Source of the DNA: an uncultured Parabacteroides sp.
GTDB lineage: Bacteria; Bacteroidota; Bacteroidia; Bacteroidales; Tannerellaceae
Direction of reading: 5' to 3'
Assembly (NCBI RefSeq): GCF_905196875.1
Contig: NZ_CAJJWO010000010.1
Coordinates: 1-64,000, forward strand
Length of the DNA: 64,000 bases
The position numbers and the translations under genes are program-made. A model generated the notes under the pieces. That model did not search any database. It was not told the origin of the DNA and saw only the letters and a list, made by a program, of their open reading frames with translations. Shown here piece by piece: positions 23,993-32,874 of this stretch (within the stretch, counting starts at the first letter, position 1; each line of letters begins with the position of its first letter).

Positions 23993-24979
23993 ATGGAGGT
24001 AAAGTGTATAAAAAGGAGGCTTGTTTGGGGTATATCCATGATCGTGATATACCTCGGCATGTCTTTTCTTCTGATGATGCTGGCATCCTGCAACAGCAAG
24101 AAAAGCAATTCGCCGGACGATACTCCTACGAGCGGTGTAATAGCAATTGCCTCCGACGGTTGCTTTACTCCGATTATAGAAGAAGAGATCGCCGTGTTTG
24201 AAAGTCTCTATAAAGAAGCGGGCATAGTACCCTACTTCTCCGGTGAAACAGAAACGATCAACCGCTTATTACATGACAGTACACGGTTGGCAATCGCTTC
24301 ACGACCGCTAACCCGGGAAGAAACTGAATATATGAACGGCAGAAAGCTATTTCCCCAAAGTATTCATATCGCAACCGATGCTATCGCTTTAATCACAAAC
24401 AGACAAAATACAGACTCCCTGATTGGCATTCCGGTATTAAAAGATATACTGACAGGTAAGATCAAGGATTGGGAAGAGTTTACTACAGATAATAAGTCTG
24501 GAAAAATAGAAGTGGTATTCGACAATCCGAATTCAGGAACAGTTCGTTATGCTATCGATTCAATCTGCAGCGGAGAACCGTTGAGTGGTAATCTTCATGC
24601 TATGAGAGATAACCGGCAGGTAATGGATTATGTATCTAAAACTCCGGGAGCACTGGGTATCATTGGAGTGAACTGGATCAGTAACCCTCTGGATTCAACG
24701 TGTATGAGTTTTCTGGACGATATAAAAGTAATGGCAGTCAGTCGTTATAGAAATGCGACCGTTACCAATAGCCTTAAACCGTATCAAGCATACATAGCCT
24801 TAAAGGAATATCCGATGACAAGATCTGTTTACCTGATCCTGTCAGAGCCGCGTATGGGGCTAGCTTCCGGTTTTACCACCTTTATCACCAGCGACCGGGG
24901 ACAACGGATCATTCTCAAATCCGGGATTCTTCCGGCCACACAACCTGTCCGGCTGATCAATGTTAGAGATCAATTATAA
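23993..24979 (+). CDS. PstS-like substrate-binding lipoprotein in the TonB operon
   Basis: From ATG 23993, one base after the tonB stop, the product has 328 aa. It starts with a basic stretch and a lipoprotein signal (GMSFLLMMLASC, Cys about residue 33). The rest has the periplasmic phosphate-binding protein fold (PBP-like, PF12849): GVIAIASDGCFTPIIEEE, SRPLTREE, FDNPNSGTVRYAID and SKTPGALGIIGVNWI. PstS-like proteins normally feed Pst transporters, but no pst genes are here. Its place between tonB and the TPR gene recurs in Bacteroidetes and suggests an accessory role in TonB function; ligand unknown. Confidence 0.82.
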   Translation: MEVKCIKRRLVWGISMIVIYLGMSFLLMMLASCNSKKSNSPDDTPTSGVIAIASDGCFTPIIEEEIAVFESLYKEAGIVPYFSGETETINRLLHDSTRLAIASRPLTREETEYMNGRKLFPQSIHIATDAIALITNRQNTDSLIGIPVLKDILTGKIKDWEEFTTDNKSGKIEVVFDNPNSGTVRYAIDSICSGEPLSGNLHAMRDNRQVMDYVSKTPGALGIIGVNWISNPLDSTCMSFLDDIKVMAVSRYRNATVTNSLKPYQAYIALKEYPMTRSVYLILSEPRMGLASGFTTFITSDRGQRIILKSGILPATQPVRLINVRDQL

Positions 24980-25000
24980 ATCTTATAAACATCAATCATT

Positions 25001-26581
25001 ATGATAAAGAAGTTATATATACTCATCTTAAGCCTGATAGCGATAGCTATTCACGCTGATAACCAACAAGGAATTGCTTATTATAAAGCCGGTGAACCGA
25101 CGATTGCACACCAGCTTTTCAGTAAACAGTTAAACGGTTCTCCCGCAGAACAGGCAGAAGCGCTCTATTACCTGGGAGAAATAGCCTTCGACGCCGGAAA
25201 AACAACTGATGCCCTGACAAACTATCAAAAAGGCTGGGCTGTTTCTTCCGATTACGCTTATAATAAAGTGGGAGAAGGAAAAGTATTACTAAAAACAGAC
25301 AAGTCGGCAGCCCAAAAAGCATTTGATACAGCAACCAAAGTTGATAAGAAAAATGTATCGGTTTATGTGGCCATTGCCAGAGCTTATTCAGCTTATGGAA
25401 TGAATTCAGAAGCAAAGGTAGCTCTTGATAATGCCAAAAAGTATAACATCAATGATCCGGCAATTTACATATACGAAGGCGATATGTTGATCAGCGAAGA
25501 TAAGCCGGGGGATGCGGCCGGGAGATATGAACAGGCTCTTCACTTCGATCCCTCCTGTAAAGAAGCCTATCTCAAATATGCAAATGTTTACCAAGGTGTC
25601 CAGCCGGCATTATCCATAGAAATGCTCCAAAAAGTAATTACAAACTATCCGGATTATCTTCCTGCCTATAACGAACTTGGCAATATTTATTCATTACAGG
25701 GGACATACTCCAAAGCGGTAGCTGCATATAAAACTTATATGGCAGGAGGCCTTTACTCTATTGACAACCTAATCCATTATGCATCTGCTTTGTTCTTTAA
25801 CAAGCAATATGAAGAAGCAAGCCAGGTGATCAATGAAGGACAGACAATCGATTCCAATAATTTCCTGTTGAAGCGTCTATGTATTTATAATAACTATGAA
25901 ATGAAGGCATATGAAAAAGGGCTTGAAGCAATCAAGACATTCTTCAATGATCCGGATGCTAAATACATATGGCAGGATTACTTATACTACGGTCGCTTAC
26001 TCAACAAAGCCAAGCAGTACGATAAAGCAGCAGAAGCATTGCTAAAAGCAATAAAAGAAAGCCCGGCTCACACAGAAGTGTACAAAGACCTTGCTGAAGT
26101 ATACAGTAATAGCGAAAAGGATTCTGAGGCGATTAATGCCTATACACAGTATATAAAGTCATTAGGTAAAGAATCGGAAGCCGCCGATTATTACCAACTG
26201 GGTAAATACTATTATTCTGCAGCGACAAAAGATAGCTTAGAAGCCAGTTACTACTTGGTGAAAGCAGATAGCTTATTTGCCATAGTAAAAGAACGTGTGC
26301 CAGACAGTCATCTGGGAAGTTTATGGCAAGCACGAACACAATCTCAACTGGATCCAGAAACAGAACAGGGATTAGCTAAACCCTATTATGAGACCTGTAT
26401 TCCTATACTAGAAAAAAATAAAAATAAATATCGTAATGAATTAACGGAATGTTATCGCTATCTGGCTTATTACTATTATCTTAAACAGGATATGTACAGT
26501 TCCAAATCATACTGGAATAAGATATTGTCAATCGATCCGTCCAATACTATGGCACAAGAAGCATTGGAAAATATAAAATAA
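25001..26581 (+). CDS. Exported TPR-repeat protein of the TonB operon
   Basis: The 526-aa protein has a signal peptide to about residue 19 (KKLYILILSLIAIAIHA). Tetratricopeptide repeats fill the remainder, visible as EALYYLGEIAFDAGKTTDALTNYQ, AIYIYEGDMLISEDKPGDAAGRYEQAL and several similar 34-residue units up to the C-terminus. It is predicted periplasmic or outer-membrane associated and to act as a protein-protein scaffold. As last gene of the exbB-exbD-exbD-tonB-pstS-like operon it probably supports the energy-transduction complex; direct partners are unknown. Confidence 0.87.
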   Translation: MIKKLYILILSLIAIAIHADNQQGIAYYKAGEPTIAHQLFSKQLNGSPAEQAEALYYLGEIAFDAGKTTDALTNYQKGWAVSSDYAYNKVGEGKVLLKTDKSAAQKAFDTATKVDKKNVSVYVAIARAYSAYGMNSEAKVALDNAKKYNINDPAIYIYEGDMLISEDKPGDAAGRYEQALHFDPSCKEAYLKYANVYQGVQPALSIEMLQKVITNYPDYLPAYNELGNIYSLQGTYSKAVAAYKTYMAGGLYSIDNLIHYASALFFNKQYEEASQVINEGQTIDSNNFLLKRLCIYNNYEMKAYEKGLEAIKTFFNDPDAKYIWQDYLYYGRLLNKAKQYDKAAEALLKAIKESPAHTEVYKDLAEVYSNSEKDSEAINAYTQYIKSLGKESEAADYYQLGKYYYSAATKDSLEASYYLVKADSLFAIVKERVPDSHLGSLWQARTQSQLDPETEQGLAKPYYETCIPILEKNKNKYRNELTECYRYLAYYYYLKQDMYSSKSYWNKILSIDPSNTMAQEALENIK

Positions 26582-26603
26582 AAGACTTAATACCTATATA
26601 AAC

Positions 26604-26637
26604 AAAAACAGCCGACATATAAATGCCGGCTGTTTTT
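26604..26637. terminator. Bidirectional terminator between TonB operon and rplQ
   Basis: AAAAACAGCCG at 26604-26614 pairs perfectly with CGGCTGTTTTT at 26627-26637 around a 12-nt loop. It ends both the plus-strand TonB operon and the minus-strand ribosomal supercluster. Confidence 0.88.
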
Positions 26638-26658
26638 ATTATATATAAGTTACAGAAA

Positions 26659-27153
26659 TTATTCTGCAGCTTTTTCTTCTGTTGTTTCTGCAACAGGTGC
26701 TTCAGCAACCTCTGCAGTTTCAGCAGCTGTAGATTTTTTACGAGAACGTCTTGTTTTCGTAGCTTTCTTAGCTGTTGTATCTTTCAACATGTTTTCGTTA
26801 TAGTCAACTAATTCAATGAAGCACATTGCAGCGTTATCACCTAAACGGTTACCAGTCTTGATGATTCTGGTATAACCACCCGGACGATCACCGATCTTCT
26901 GAGCTACTTCTTTGAAAAGTTCTGTTACAGCATTTTTATCCTGTAATGTACTGAATACGATACGTCTTGAGTGAGTTGTATCCTCTTTACACTTTGTGAT
27001 CAGAGGTTCAACAAACTTACGAAGCGCTTTCGCTTTTGCTGTTGTCGTAAAGATTCTCTTATGCTTGATCAAAGAAGAAGCCATATTAGACAGCATTGCT
27101 TCACGGTGAGTATTCGTACGACCTAAATGATTGAATTTTTTATTATGTCTCAT
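26659..27153 (-). CDS. rplQ: 50S ribosomal protein L17 with Ala/Glu-rich tail
   Basis: The 164-aa protein has the L17 core in residues 1-120: HLGRTNTHREAMLSNMASSLI, RIVFSTLQDKNAVTELF and GGYTRIIKTGNRLGDNAAMCFIE. A tail of about 40 residues, rich in Ala, Thr, Lys and Glu and ending AEAPVAETTEEKAAE, extends it beyond the usual 117-130 aa; such tails are common in Bacteroidetes L17. It is the last gene of the supercluster, 8 bp after rpoA. Confidence 0.97.
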   Translation of the reverse strand: MRHNKKFNHLGRTNTHREAMLSNMASSLIKHKRIFTTTAKAKALRKFVEPLITKCKEDTTHSRRIVFSTLQDKNAVTELFKEVAQKIGDRPGGYTRIIKTGNRLGDNAAMCFIELVDYNENMLKDTTAKKATKTRRSRKKSTAAETAEVAEAPVAETTEEKAAE

Positions 27154-27161
27154 CGCTTTAC

Positions 27162-28154
27162 TTACTCTTTATCTAATTTATATTTCGTGATATCCATACC
27201 GAATGAAAGGTTCAAGCTTTCAAGCAGTTCATCAAGTTCAGTGAGCGACTTCTTACCGAAGTTACGGAATTTCAACAAATCATTCTTGTTGAACTTAACC
27301 AGTTCACCTAATGTTTCAACATCTGCAGCTTTCAAGCAATTCAATGCACGAACGGAAAGATCCATATCTGCTAACTTGCTCTTAAGCAACTGGCGCATGT
27401 GAAGTACTTCTTCATCGAATTCTTCATTGCCGTCAGTATCCACTGTCTCGATCGCAATCTTTTCATCTGAAAACAACATAAAATGGTGAATCAGAATCTT
27501 AGCAGCTTCTTTCAACGCTTCCTTCGGATGAATAGAACCATCTGTGGCTATTTCAAGAACCAACTTTTCGTAGTCCGTTTTTTGCTCAACACGGAAGTTC
27601 TCGATCGAATACTTAACGTTGCGTATAGGAGTGTAAATAGAGTCGATAGCAATCACGTGAACGTCTGCATTCGGATCTCTGTTTTCGTCAGCGGGTACAT
27701 AGCCGCGTCCTTTATTTATCGTTAATTCAATCTGGAAACCAGCGTTCGGATCCAAACGGCAAATAACCAGGTCTGGATTCAATACTTCGAATCCGGTCAG
27801 TTGTTTACCTATATCACCGGCTTTGAACACTTCGGAACCCGAAACAGTAATACTTACTTTTTCATTCTCTATGTCGTCTACAATATGCTTGAACCGTACC
27901 TGTTTCAAGTTCAAGATAATGTTTGTTACATCTTCAATAACACCGGGGATTGTACCAAATTCATGGTCAACACCTTCGATCTTAATGGATGTAATAGCAA
28001 AACCTTCAAGTGACGACAGGAGAATACGGCGCAGAGCATTACCTATAGTAATACCATAGCCGGGTTCCAACGGACGAAATTCAAACTTTCCGAAGAAATT
28101 GTCCGCTTCCAACATTAATACTTTATCGGGTTTTTGAAATGCTAATATCGCCAT
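27162..28154 (-). CDS. rpoA: RNA polymerase alpha subunit
   Basis: The 330-aa protein starts at ATG 28154; an upstream in-frame TTG at 28163 is rejected. The N-terminal assembly domain has GYGITIGNALRRILLSSLEG, EFGTIPGVIEDVTNIILNLK and VEQKTDYEKLVLEIATDGS. The C-terminal domain that contacts UP elements and activators covers about residues 255-325 (LSVRALNCLKAADVETLGEL, RNFGKKSLTELDELLESL). It nucleates core polymerase assembly. The gene lies between rpsD and rplQ. Confidence 0.98.
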   Translation of the reverse strand: MAILAFQKPDKVLMLEADNFFGKFEFRPLEPGYGITIGNALRRILLSSLEGFAITSIKIEGVDHEFGTIPGVIEDVTNIILNLKQVRFKHIVDDIENEKVSITVSGSEVFKAGDIGKQLTGFEVLNPDLVICRLDPNAGFQIELTINKGRGYVPADENRDPNADVHVIAIDSIYTPIRNVKYSIENFRVEQKTDYEKLVLEIATDGSIHPKEALKEAAKILIHHFMLFSDEKIAIETVDTDGNEEFDEEVLHMRQLLKSKLADMDLSVRALNCLKAADVETLGELVKFNKNDLLKFRNFGKKSLTELDELLESLNLSFGMDITKYKLDKE

Positions 28155-28166
28155 GGAAATCAATTA

Positions 28167-28772
28167 TTATTTAGAATACAATTCTACGATCAAATGCTCT
28201 TTAATGTTTTCAGGAATGTCAGTTCTTTCCGGCAGATGCAGTAATTTTCCGCTTAAAGAAGACTGATCCCACTCAATCCAAGGATATTTGCTGTGATTGA
28301 ATCCTGACAATGCATCAGCAATCACTTCCAAAGACTTGGATTTTTCTCTAACACCAACGATCTGACCGGGTTTCAAAGAGTAAGAAGGAATATTTACAAC
28401 CTTACCATCTACAGTAATGTGACGGTGAGAAACCAACTGACGAGCAGCAGCTCTTGTAGGAGCCATACCCAAACGGAAAACTACATTGTCCAGACGGCCT
28501 TCCAGCAACTGAAGCAGAACTTCACCGGTAATACCTTTTGAACGCTGTGCTTTTTCAAACAGGTTTCTAAATTGTTTTTCCAATACACCATAAGTGTATT
28601 TTGCTTTTTGCTTCTCGCGAAGCTGAATTCCGTACTCAGAAGTTTTTCTCTTTCTAGCGTTACCATGCTGTCCGGGAGGATAATTCTTTTTAGAAAGAAC
28701 TTTATCCGGTCCGAATATGGCTTCACCAAACTTACGGGCAATTCTTGTTTTTGGTCCAGTATATCTTGCCAT
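28167..28772 (-). CDS. rpsD: 30S ribosomal protein S4
   Basis: The 201-aa protein begins MARYTGPKTRIARKFGEAIF. The S4 RNA-binding domain lies in the middle (RLDNVVFRLGMAPTRAAARQLVSHRHITVDG), and the end is the usual DIPENIKEHLIVELYSK. The four zinc Cys of some S4 proteins are absent (C-minus type). S4 is a primary 16S rRNA binder. A 123-bp gap separates it from rpsK, the largest within this part of the cluster, and could hold a leader site; no gene is seen there. Confidence 0.98.
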   Translation of the reverse strand: MARYTGPKTRIARKFGEAIFGPDKVLSKKNYPPGQHGNARKRKTSEYGIQLREKQKAKYTYGVLEKQFRNLFEKAQRSKGITGEVLLQLLEGRLDNVVFRLGMAPTRAAARQLVSHRHITVDGKVVNIPSYSLKPGQIVGVREKSKSLEVIADALSGFNHSKYPWIEWDQSSLSGKLLHLPERTDIPENIKEHLIVELYSK

Positions 28773-28895
28773 TTTTTTATTGTTTTAATTTTTCTGTCTG
28801 AATCTGGAACCGTGCAGCCGCGATTACAGAGAGGATAAGGTCTTTATGCAATCTATTCACAATTCCGGATTCAATGTTCAAGAAACTATAGTTAA

Positions 28896-29285
28896 TTATA
28901 CTCTTCTCTTTTTCGGAGGACGACAACCATTGTGAGGCAGCGGAGTAACGTCAACGATTTCTGTTACTTCAATTCCTGCACCGTGGATAGTTCTGATAGC
29001 AGACTCACGTCCGTTACCCGGTCCTTTTACGAATACTTTTACTTTTCTCAAACCAAGATCATAAGCTACCTTAGCACAATCTTGTGCTGCCATCTGAGCG
29101 GCATACGGAGTGTTCTTTTTAGAACTTCTGAATCCCATCTTACCTGCAGAAGACCAACTAATAACTTGACCTTCGCTATTGGCAAGAGACACAATAATGT
29201 TATTAAAAGAAGAATGAATATGAGCTTGACCGTAAGCGTCAACTTTTACGTTTCTCTTCTTTGCTGCGACTGTTTTTTTTGCCAT
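28896..29285 (-). CDS. rpsK: 30S ribosomal protein S11
   Basis: The 129-aa protein carries AYGQAHIHSSFNNIIVSLAN, GKMGFRSSKKNTPYAAQMAA, the VFVKGPGNGRESAIRTI motif and the basic ending TPLPHNGCRPPKKRRV. S11 forms part of the 30S platform near the E site. It lies 11 bp after rpsM. Confidence 0.98.
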   Translation of the reverse strand: MAKKTVAAKKRNVKVDAYGQAHIHSSFNNIIVSLANSEGQVISWSSAGKMGFRSSKKNTPYAAQMAAQDCAKVAYDLGLRKVKVFVKGPGNGRESAIRTIHGAGIEVTEIVDVTPLPHNGCRPPKKRRV

Positions 29286-29296
29286 ATCAACTCTTA

Positions 29297-29677
29297 TTAT
29301 TTAGTAGCTTTTTTCTTGTTTGCAACAGTTTTCTTCTTACCCTTACGAGTACGAGCATTGTTTTTTGTGCTCTGGCCTCTCAATGGCAAGCCAATACGGT
29401 GACGAACACCTCTGTAACATCCGATATCCATCAGACGTTTAATGTTAAGCTGAACTTCTGAACGAAGATCACCTTCTACCTTGTACTCAGCGCCAATGAC
29501 TTCACGTACTTTTGCAGCCTGGTCATCAGTCCAGTCTTTCACTTTGATATCACGATCAACGCCTGCTTTCTCTAAAATAGATTTTGAAGCACTCCGACCG
29601 ATACCGTAGATATAAGTCAAAGCGATTTCTCCTCTTTTATTTTGTGGCAAGTCTACACCAACTATTCTTATAGCCAT
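29297..29677 (-). CDS. rpsM: 30S ribosomal protein S13
   Basis: The 126-aa protein has MAIRIVGVDLPQNKRGEIAL, the helix-two-turn-helix YIYGIGRSASKSILEKAGVD and the C-terminal GVRHRIGLPLRGQSTKNNARTR, followed by a Lys-rich tail. S13 contacts the 50S subunit and P-site tRNA. It follows rpmJ by 36 bp. Confidence 0.98.
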   Translation of the reverse strand: MAIRIVGVDLPQNKRGEIALTYIYGIGRSASKSILEKAGVDRDIKVKDWTDDQAAKVREVIGAEYKVEGDLRSEVQLNIKRLMDIGCYRGVRHRIGLPLRGQSTKNNARTRKGKKKTVANKKKATK

Positions 29678-29713
29678 ATTACTTACTAATAATTATTTTG
29701 CAAAAATAATAAA

Positions 29714-29830
29714 TTATCCCTGACGTTGTTTATACTTAGGATTTTTCTTGTTAATTACGTATAAGCGTCCCTTTCTTCTTACAATTTTACATTCCGGGGT
29801 ACGCTTCTTTAAAGATGCTCTTACTTTCAT
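29714..29830 (-). CDS. rpmJ: 50S ribosomal protein L36
   Basis: A 38-aa frame from ATG 29830 to TAA 29716-29714 reads MKVRASLKKRTPECKIVRRK and ends NPKYKQRQG, an exact fit to L36. Of the four zinc ligands of the C+ type only one Cys (residue 14) remains, so this is the zinc-free C-minus form. Its place between infA and rpsM is the conserved one. Confidence 0.97.
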   Translation of the reverse strand: MKVRASLKKRTPECKIVRRKGRLYVINKKNPKYKQRQG

Positions 29831-29842
29831 ATCTAGTTATTT

Positions 29843-30061
29843 TTATTTATATCTAAAAGCAATTCTACCTTTTGATAAATCATACGGAGACATTTCGACT
29901 CTTACCTTGTCACCAGGAAGGATTTTAATGTAATGCATACGCATCTTTCCTGAAATGTGAGCAGTAAGCTCATGTCCGTTCTCTAATTCTACACGAAACA
30001 TTGCATTCGACAATGCTTCAATAATTACTCCATCTTGTTCAATAGCTGCTTGTTTAGCCAT
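29843..30061 (-). CDS. infA: Translation initiation factor IF-1
   Basis: From ATG 30061 the protein has the classical 72 aa: MAKQAAIEQDGVIIEALSNA, FRVELENGHELTAHISGKMR, then LPGDKVRVEMSPYDLSKGRI. It is a single OB-fold that blocks the A site during initiation. A TTG at 30070 adding three residues is rejected. It lies 10 bp after map. Confidence 0.98.
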   Translation of the reverse strand: MAKQAAIEQDGVIIEALSNAMFRVELENGHELTAHISGKMRMHYIKILPGDKVRVEMSPYDLSKGRIAFRYK

Positions 30062-30071
30062 ATAGATCAAA

Positions 30072-30857
30072 TTAAATTGCGTTACTTCCTAGGACTTCTT
30101 CTAAAAACTTAAATGAAGAGAGGATTTGTGGTCCATCAGGTCTGATAGCAATGCAATGTTCAAAATGAGCAGAACATTTTCTATCTTTAGTCCGGACTGT
30201 CCAACCATCCTTTTCAAAAACCACATTTTTGCTTCCCATATTGATCATAGGTTCAATGCAGATACACATTCCACTACGTAATAAAGGTCCGCAACCATAT
30301 CTGCCATAATTCGGTACTTCAGGTTCTTCATGCATTTTACGTCCAATACCATGTCCTACCAATTCTCTGACAACAGAGTAACCGTTCGATTCACAATATT
30401 TTTGAACTGCATTACTGACATCCCCAATACGCTTTCCTTCTACAGCTTGTTGAATACCCAAGTAAAGAGATTCTTTTGTTGTCTTCAACAATTTCTTTAC
30501 TTCCGGAGATACCTCCCCTACACAAAACGTATAGGCTGAATCTCCAACAAAACCATTCAATATAGTACCACAATCAACCGATATGACATCACCTTCCTTT
30601 AAAATAGTCTTCGAGGAAGGAATACCATGCACTACCTGTTCATTTACAGAAGCACATATTGAATTAGGAAAACCACCATACCCTAAAAAGGCAGGAACAG
30701 CTCCATTATCCCTAATGAATTCTTCAGCAATCTTATCGAGTTGAAGAGTTGTTACTCCGGGAGCGATATGTTTAGCTAACTCTCCCAGTGTCTGACCAAC
30801 CAACTGGTTAGCCGAACGCATCAACTCGATTTCTTCATCTGTCTTTAAATAGATCAT
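30072..30857 (-). CDS. map: Methionine aminopeptidase type I
   Basis: The 261-aa protein removes the initiator Met from nascent proteins. Metal ligands are in VISVDCGTILNGFVGDSAYTF (two Asp), ELVGHGIGRKMHEEP (His), and ICIEPMINMG (Glu), with the final Glu in the H-C-A-I-R-like C-terminal block near EHCIAIRPDG. The short N-terminus lacks a zinc finger, so it is type Ia. It lies 4 bp after secY. Confidence 0.97.
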   Translation of the reverse strand: MIYLKTDEEIELMRSANQLVGQTLGELAKHIAPGVTTLQLDKIAEEFIRDNGAVPAFLGYGGFPNSICASVNEQVVHGIPSSKTILKEGDVISVDCGTILNGFVGDSAYTFCVGEVSPEVKKLLKTTKESLYLGIQQAVEGKRIGDVSNAVQKYCESNGYSVVRELVGHGIGRKMHEEPEVPNYGRYGCGPLLRSGMCICIEPMINMGSKNVVFEKDGWTVRTKDRKCSAHFEHCIAIRPDGPQILSSFKFLEEVLGSNAI

Positions 30858-30861
30858 TCTA

Positions 30862-32202
30862 TTAATAAGCGGCTACAGAGCCTGAACGTCCTTTAATTCT
30901 TCCTGACTTCAACAAACCGTCATAATGACGCATCAACAAATGACTTTCGACCTGCTGTAATGTATCCAACACCACACCAACCAAAATCAACAAAGATGTT
31001 CCTCCAAAGAACTGAGAGAACTCCATACTCACACCGGCGATTCTAGCAAAAGCAGGCATAATAGCTACTAATGCCAGGAAGAATGCACCCGGAAGAGTAA
31101 TACGGTCCATGATTGTATCCAGATAGTCTTTGGTACTTTTTCCTGGCTTAACACCCGGAATAAATCCATTGTTTCTCTTCAAATCATCAGCCATCTGCGT
31201 CGGATTGATCGTGATAGCTGTATAGAAATAAGTAAAGAGGATAATCAATACCGCAAAAGTGAAATTATACCAGAAACCGGTATTATCCATAAATGCAGCC
31301 CAAAAACCGCTCTGATCACCAGTGCTAGAGAATCCTACAATAGAAATAGGAATAAACATAATTGCCTGAGCAAAGATGATAGGCATTACGTTAGCAGCAT
31401 TCACCTTCAAAGGGATATACTGACGTGCACCACCATACTGTTTGTTACCTATAATTCTTTTTGCATACTGTACGGGTACTTTACGAGTTCCCTGAACCAA
31501 TAAAATAGCACCGGCAATAACAAGTAAAAGGAATAGCATTTCAAACAAGAACATAACCAGACCACCAGTTTTTTCACTTGTTCTTGAAATAAATTCCTGG
31601 AACAATGAATGCGGCAGACGGGCTATGATACCAATCAAAATGATAAACGAAATACCATTTCCAACACCTTTATCTGTAATTCTTTCACCTAGCCATAAGA
31701 TAAACATACTTCCTGCAGCCAGAATAATAGTAGAAGAAACTGTAAACCAGATACCCGGAGGTAAAGCTGCGCCGGCTGCCTTCAACTGAACACTTAAGTT
31801 CACAAGGTATGTCGGTCCCTGGAATAACAGAATTGCTACTGTCAGGTAGCGAGTCCATTGGTTGATCTTTCTACGACCACTCTCACCTTCTCTCTGTAGT
31901 TTCTGGAAAGAAGGAACTGCGATGGCTAACAACTGCATAACAATTGAAGCGGAAATATAAGGCATAATACCTAATGCAAAAATAGAAGCATTAGAAAATG
32001 CACCACCTGAAAACATATCCAACAGTGCAAGCAATCCGCCTCTTGTCTGCGCCTGTAAAGCGGTTAACGCTTGAGGATCAATACCAGGAAGTACTACATA
32101 CGTTCCGAAGCGATATATAGCCACCAATAAAAGAGTGGTGAGGATCCGATTTCTCAGATCCTCAATCTTCCAGATATTTTTTATTGTTTCAACTGCTCTC
32201 AT
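30862..32202 (-). CDS. secY: Protein translocase subunit SecY
   Basis: The 446-aa protein has ten membrane segments. Diagnostic regions are the plug helix area LALLDMFSGGAFSNASIFALGIMPYISASI, the cytoplasmic loop with GKST in NGFIPGVKPGKSTKDYLD, and C-terminal QQVESHLLMRHYDGLLKSG. It forms the inner-membrane protein-conducting channel with SecE and SecG. The gene is in its conserved place after rplO. Confidence 0.98.
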   Translation of the reverse strand: MRAVETIKNIWKIEDLRNRILTTLLLVAIYRFGTYVVLPGIDPQALTALQAQTRGGLLALLDMFSGGAFSNASIFALGIMPYISASIVMQLLAIAVPSFQKLQREGESGRRKINQWTRYLTVAILLFQGPTYLVNLSVQLKAAGAALPPGIWFTVSSTIILAAGSMFILWLGERITDKGVGNGISFIILIGIIARLPHSLFQEFISRTSEKTGGLVMFLFEMLFLLLVIAGAILLVQGTRKVPVQYAKRIIGNKQYGGARQYIPLKVNAANVMPIIFAQAIMFIPISIVGFSSTGDQSGFWAAFMDNTGFWYNFTFAVLIILFTYFYTAITINPTQMADDLKRNNGFIPGVKPGKSTKDYLDTIMDRITLPGAFFLALVAIMPAFARIAGVSMEFSQFFGGTSLLILVGVVLDTLQQVESHLLMRHYDGLLKSGRIKGRSGSVAAY

Positions 32203-32205
32203 GAC

Positions 32206-32652
32206 TTAGAGTTTAACAACAGTTCCACCTGCGGCTTGGATAGCTGCTTCTGCACTCTTAGAGAAAGCGTGAGCTTCAACTTCTAATTTAGCAGTCAGGC
32301 TACCATTACCAAGAATTTTAACCAGTTGAGATGCAGAAATAAAACCAGCTTCGATCAATTCATTTACACCAATCTTAGTTAAGTTCTGAGCTTCAGCCAT
32401 TAACTGTAATGTTGCGACATTGATAGCTTTATATTCTACGCGGTTAATATTCTTGAAACCAAATTTAGGCAAACGTCTCTGAATTGGCATCTGACCACCT
32501 TCAAATCCGATCTTTCTTGAATAACCAGATCTAGACTTTGCTCCTTTATGACCTCTTGTTGAAGTACCTCCTAATCCTGAACCCGGACCACGGCCGATTC
32601 TTTTTCTGGTCTTAGTAGATCCTTCAGCAGGTTTTAAATTTGATAAGTTCAT
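32206..32652 (-). CDS. rplO: 50S ribosomal protein L15
   Basis: The 148-aa protein has the glycine-rich N-terminus TKTRKRIGRGPGSGLGGTST, GHKGAKSRSGYSRKIGFEGG and QMPIQRRLPKFGF, then the C-terminal L18e-type fold. It is a late-assembly 50S protein. It lies 29 bp after rpmD and 3 bp before secY. Confidence 0.98.
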   Translation of the reverse strand: MNLSNLKPAEGSTKTRKRIGRGPGSGLGGTSTRGHKGAKSRSGYSRKIGFEGGQMPIQRRLPKFGFKNINRVEYKAINVATLQLMAEAQNLTKIGVNELIEAGFISASQLVKILGNGSLTAKLEVEAHAFSKSAEAAIQAAGGTVVKL

Positions 32653-32681
32653 ATCGTATAATTTATTTTTTCAACCAATTA

Positions 32682-32858
32682 TTACTTTTCTACCGAAACC
32701 AAATGTTTCACTTTCTCAACCATACCCAAGATAGCCGGAGTAGCTTCATGTTCTACTACACGGTTCAACTTTGTCAGGCCCAGTGCATCAAGTGTTCTTT
32801 TCTGGTCTTTCGGGCACTTAATTCTACTCTTAACTTGTTTAATTTTAATAGTCGCCAT
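32682..32858 (-). CDS. rpmD: 50S ribosomal protein L30
   Basis: A 58-aa frame from ATG 32858 to TAA at 32684-32682 reads MATIKIKQVKSRIKCPKDQK, then TLDALGLTKLNRVVEHEATP and GMVEKVKHLVSVEK, a clear L30. It lies 16 bp downstream of rpsE and upstream of rplO, the conserved order. Confidence 0.97.
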   Translation of the reverse strand: MATIKIKQVKSRIKCPKDQKRTLDALGLTKLNRVVEHEATPAILGMVEKVKHLVSVEK

Positions 32859-32874
32859 AATTTTTCCTCCCTAA

